A stretch of DNA of 13,198 bases. It comes from JBFGWM01 sp041588495. GTDB taxonomy: Bacteria; Pseudomonadota; Gammaproteobacteria; Pseudomonadales; JBFGWM01. A program made the position numbers and the translations under genes. The DNA lies in contig JBFGWM010000055.1 of assembly GCA_041588495.1 (NCBI GenBank), forward strand, positions 1 to 13,198, given 5' to 3'. The notes beneath the pieces were generated by a model. That model was given only the letters and a program-made list of their open reading frames with translations, was not told where the DNA came from and did not search any database. Below, piece by piece: positions 12,624-13,198 of the stretch (within the stretch, counting starts at the first letter, position 1; each line of letters starts with the position of its first letter).

Positions 12624-13198
12624 TCGTTTTACGCAGAACCTGCCTCCTGGTCTTCATGGCCGTGGTTTCCCTGTCTGCCGGAGCCACGGGTGACGGCACG
12701 GGCGCCAAGATCGTGAAAGCGATGGCCGGCGATCACCGGGAGCCCGCGAACGTGGCCCGCGATCGCTACCGGCACCCCCGAGAAACCCTCGAATTTTTCG
12801 GCCTGCGGGACGATATGACCGTGGTCGAGATCTGGCCCAGCCGCGGCTGGTACACGGAAATCCTGGCCCCGGTGCTGATCGAACGCGGGAATTTCTTCGC
12901 GGCGGCATTCTCGCTGGTCGCAAGGCGCACGCCGGACTGGCGCCGCGACATGAACATGGAATTCTTCGCCAAGCTGGGCGCTCACCCGGAGGTGTACCGG
13001 CGGGTTATCGTCAGCGACCTGTCGGTGCCGGAGCGTACCGAAATCGCGCCGCCCGGGTCCGCGGACATGGTGCTGACCTTCCGTAACGTCCACAACTGGA
13101 TGAAGGGGGAGTACGCGCCCGGGGTGTTCGAGGCCATGTACCGGGCCCTGCGGCCCGGAGGCGTTCTCGGCGTGGTCGAGCAGCGCGCCGCCGAGGAC
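12620..13198 (+). CDS. Predicted SAM-dependent methyltransferase with signal peptide (partial, runs off the edge)
   Basis: 193 residues are visible and the frame continues past base 13198. The N-terminus 'MIVLRRTCLLVFMAVVSLSAGATG' looks like a Sec signal peptide (about 1-22). The body resembles the COG4798 'predicted methyltransferase' family: 'HPRETLEFFGLRDDMTVVEIW' at 52-72, the motif-I region 'WPSRGWYTEILAP' at 72-84, 'ADMVLTFRNVHNWM' at 148-161, and 'ALRPGGVLGVVEQRA' at 176-190. Motif I is usually WPGGGWYTE in this family; here it is WPSRGWYTE, so SAM binding is uncertain. The ATG at 12620 has a GGAG about 10 bases upstream; an in-frame ATG at 12602 would add six residues. It is 43 bases after the gamma-lyase gene on the same strand, probably in the same operon. 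Confidence 0.8.
   Translation, partial: MIVLRRTCLLVFMAVVSLSAGATGDGTGAKIVKAMAGDHREPANVARDRYRHPRETLEFFGLRDDMTVVEIWPSRGWYTEILAPVLIERGNFFAAAFSLVARRTPDWRRDMNMEFFAKLGAHPEVYRRVIVSDLSVPERTEIAPPGSADMVLTFRNVHNWMKGEYAPGVFEAMYRALRPGGVLGVVEQRAAED

Noticed and set aside
1..13198. CRISPR arrays, tRNA/rRNA genes, insertion sequences, phage genes or toxin-antitoxin pairs
   Set aside because: I looked for spaced direct repeats, transposase or recombinase motifs and small paired genes by eye and saw none; intergenic gaps are too short for most of these.

Overview
The window is about 13.2 kb of high-GC chromosomal DNA with close gene packing and no intergenic gap over 250 bases. A DUF3392 membrane protein, a cytochrome c5-type monohaem protein, a YqhA/UPF0114 protein and a bacterial cystathionine beta-synthase/gamma-lyase pair suggest a gammaproteobacterium, perhaps an environmental, respiring lineage. 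That placement is inferred from gene families only. I see no rRNA, tRNA, insertion sequence, phage gene or CRISPR array.

Layout. (1) Bases 1-2040: the tail of a probable NAD-dependent epimerase, a minus-strand DUF4202 gene, then a plus-strand short-chain dehydrogenase of the 2,4-dienoyl-CoA reductase type and a secreted cytochrome c5-like protein. A hairpin at 2064-2084 separates these from the next minus-strand block. (2) Bases 2107-4464, minus strand: an alpha/beta hydrolase of the hormone-sensitive-lipase family whose nucleophile serine is replaced by glycine, a pentapeptide-repeat two-TM potassium-type channel, and a DUF3392 protein. (3) A 246-base divergent control region with an AT-rich island, then a class C beta-lactamase-like serine hydrolase (4711-5958). 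It converges on a long molybdopterin oxidoreductase (5971-8154, minus); a hairpin holds both stop codons. (4) A divergent unrecognised 138-residue protein (8331-8747), then minus-strand yqhA and alkB-like genes. (5) Bases 10031-13198, plus: cbs and a gamma-lyase gene overlapping by ATGA, then a signal-peptide-bearing predicted methyltransferase cut by the window edge and preceded by a possible tiny leader ORF.

How the genes work together. The only clear pathway is reverse transsulfuration: the two PLP enzymes at 10031-12576 would take homocysteine plus serine through cystathionine to cysteine, and could release H2S. The dienoyl-CoA-reductase-like SDR could serve unsaturated fatty-acid oxidation. 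Most of the rest are single-gene units. No obviously new multi-gene system is visible. The points most worth following are the apparent pseudo-hydrolase, the channel with an N-terminal Cys/His cluster, the molybdoenzyme with no obvious metal-ligand residue or redox partner, and the leader ORF ahead of the exported methyltransferase.
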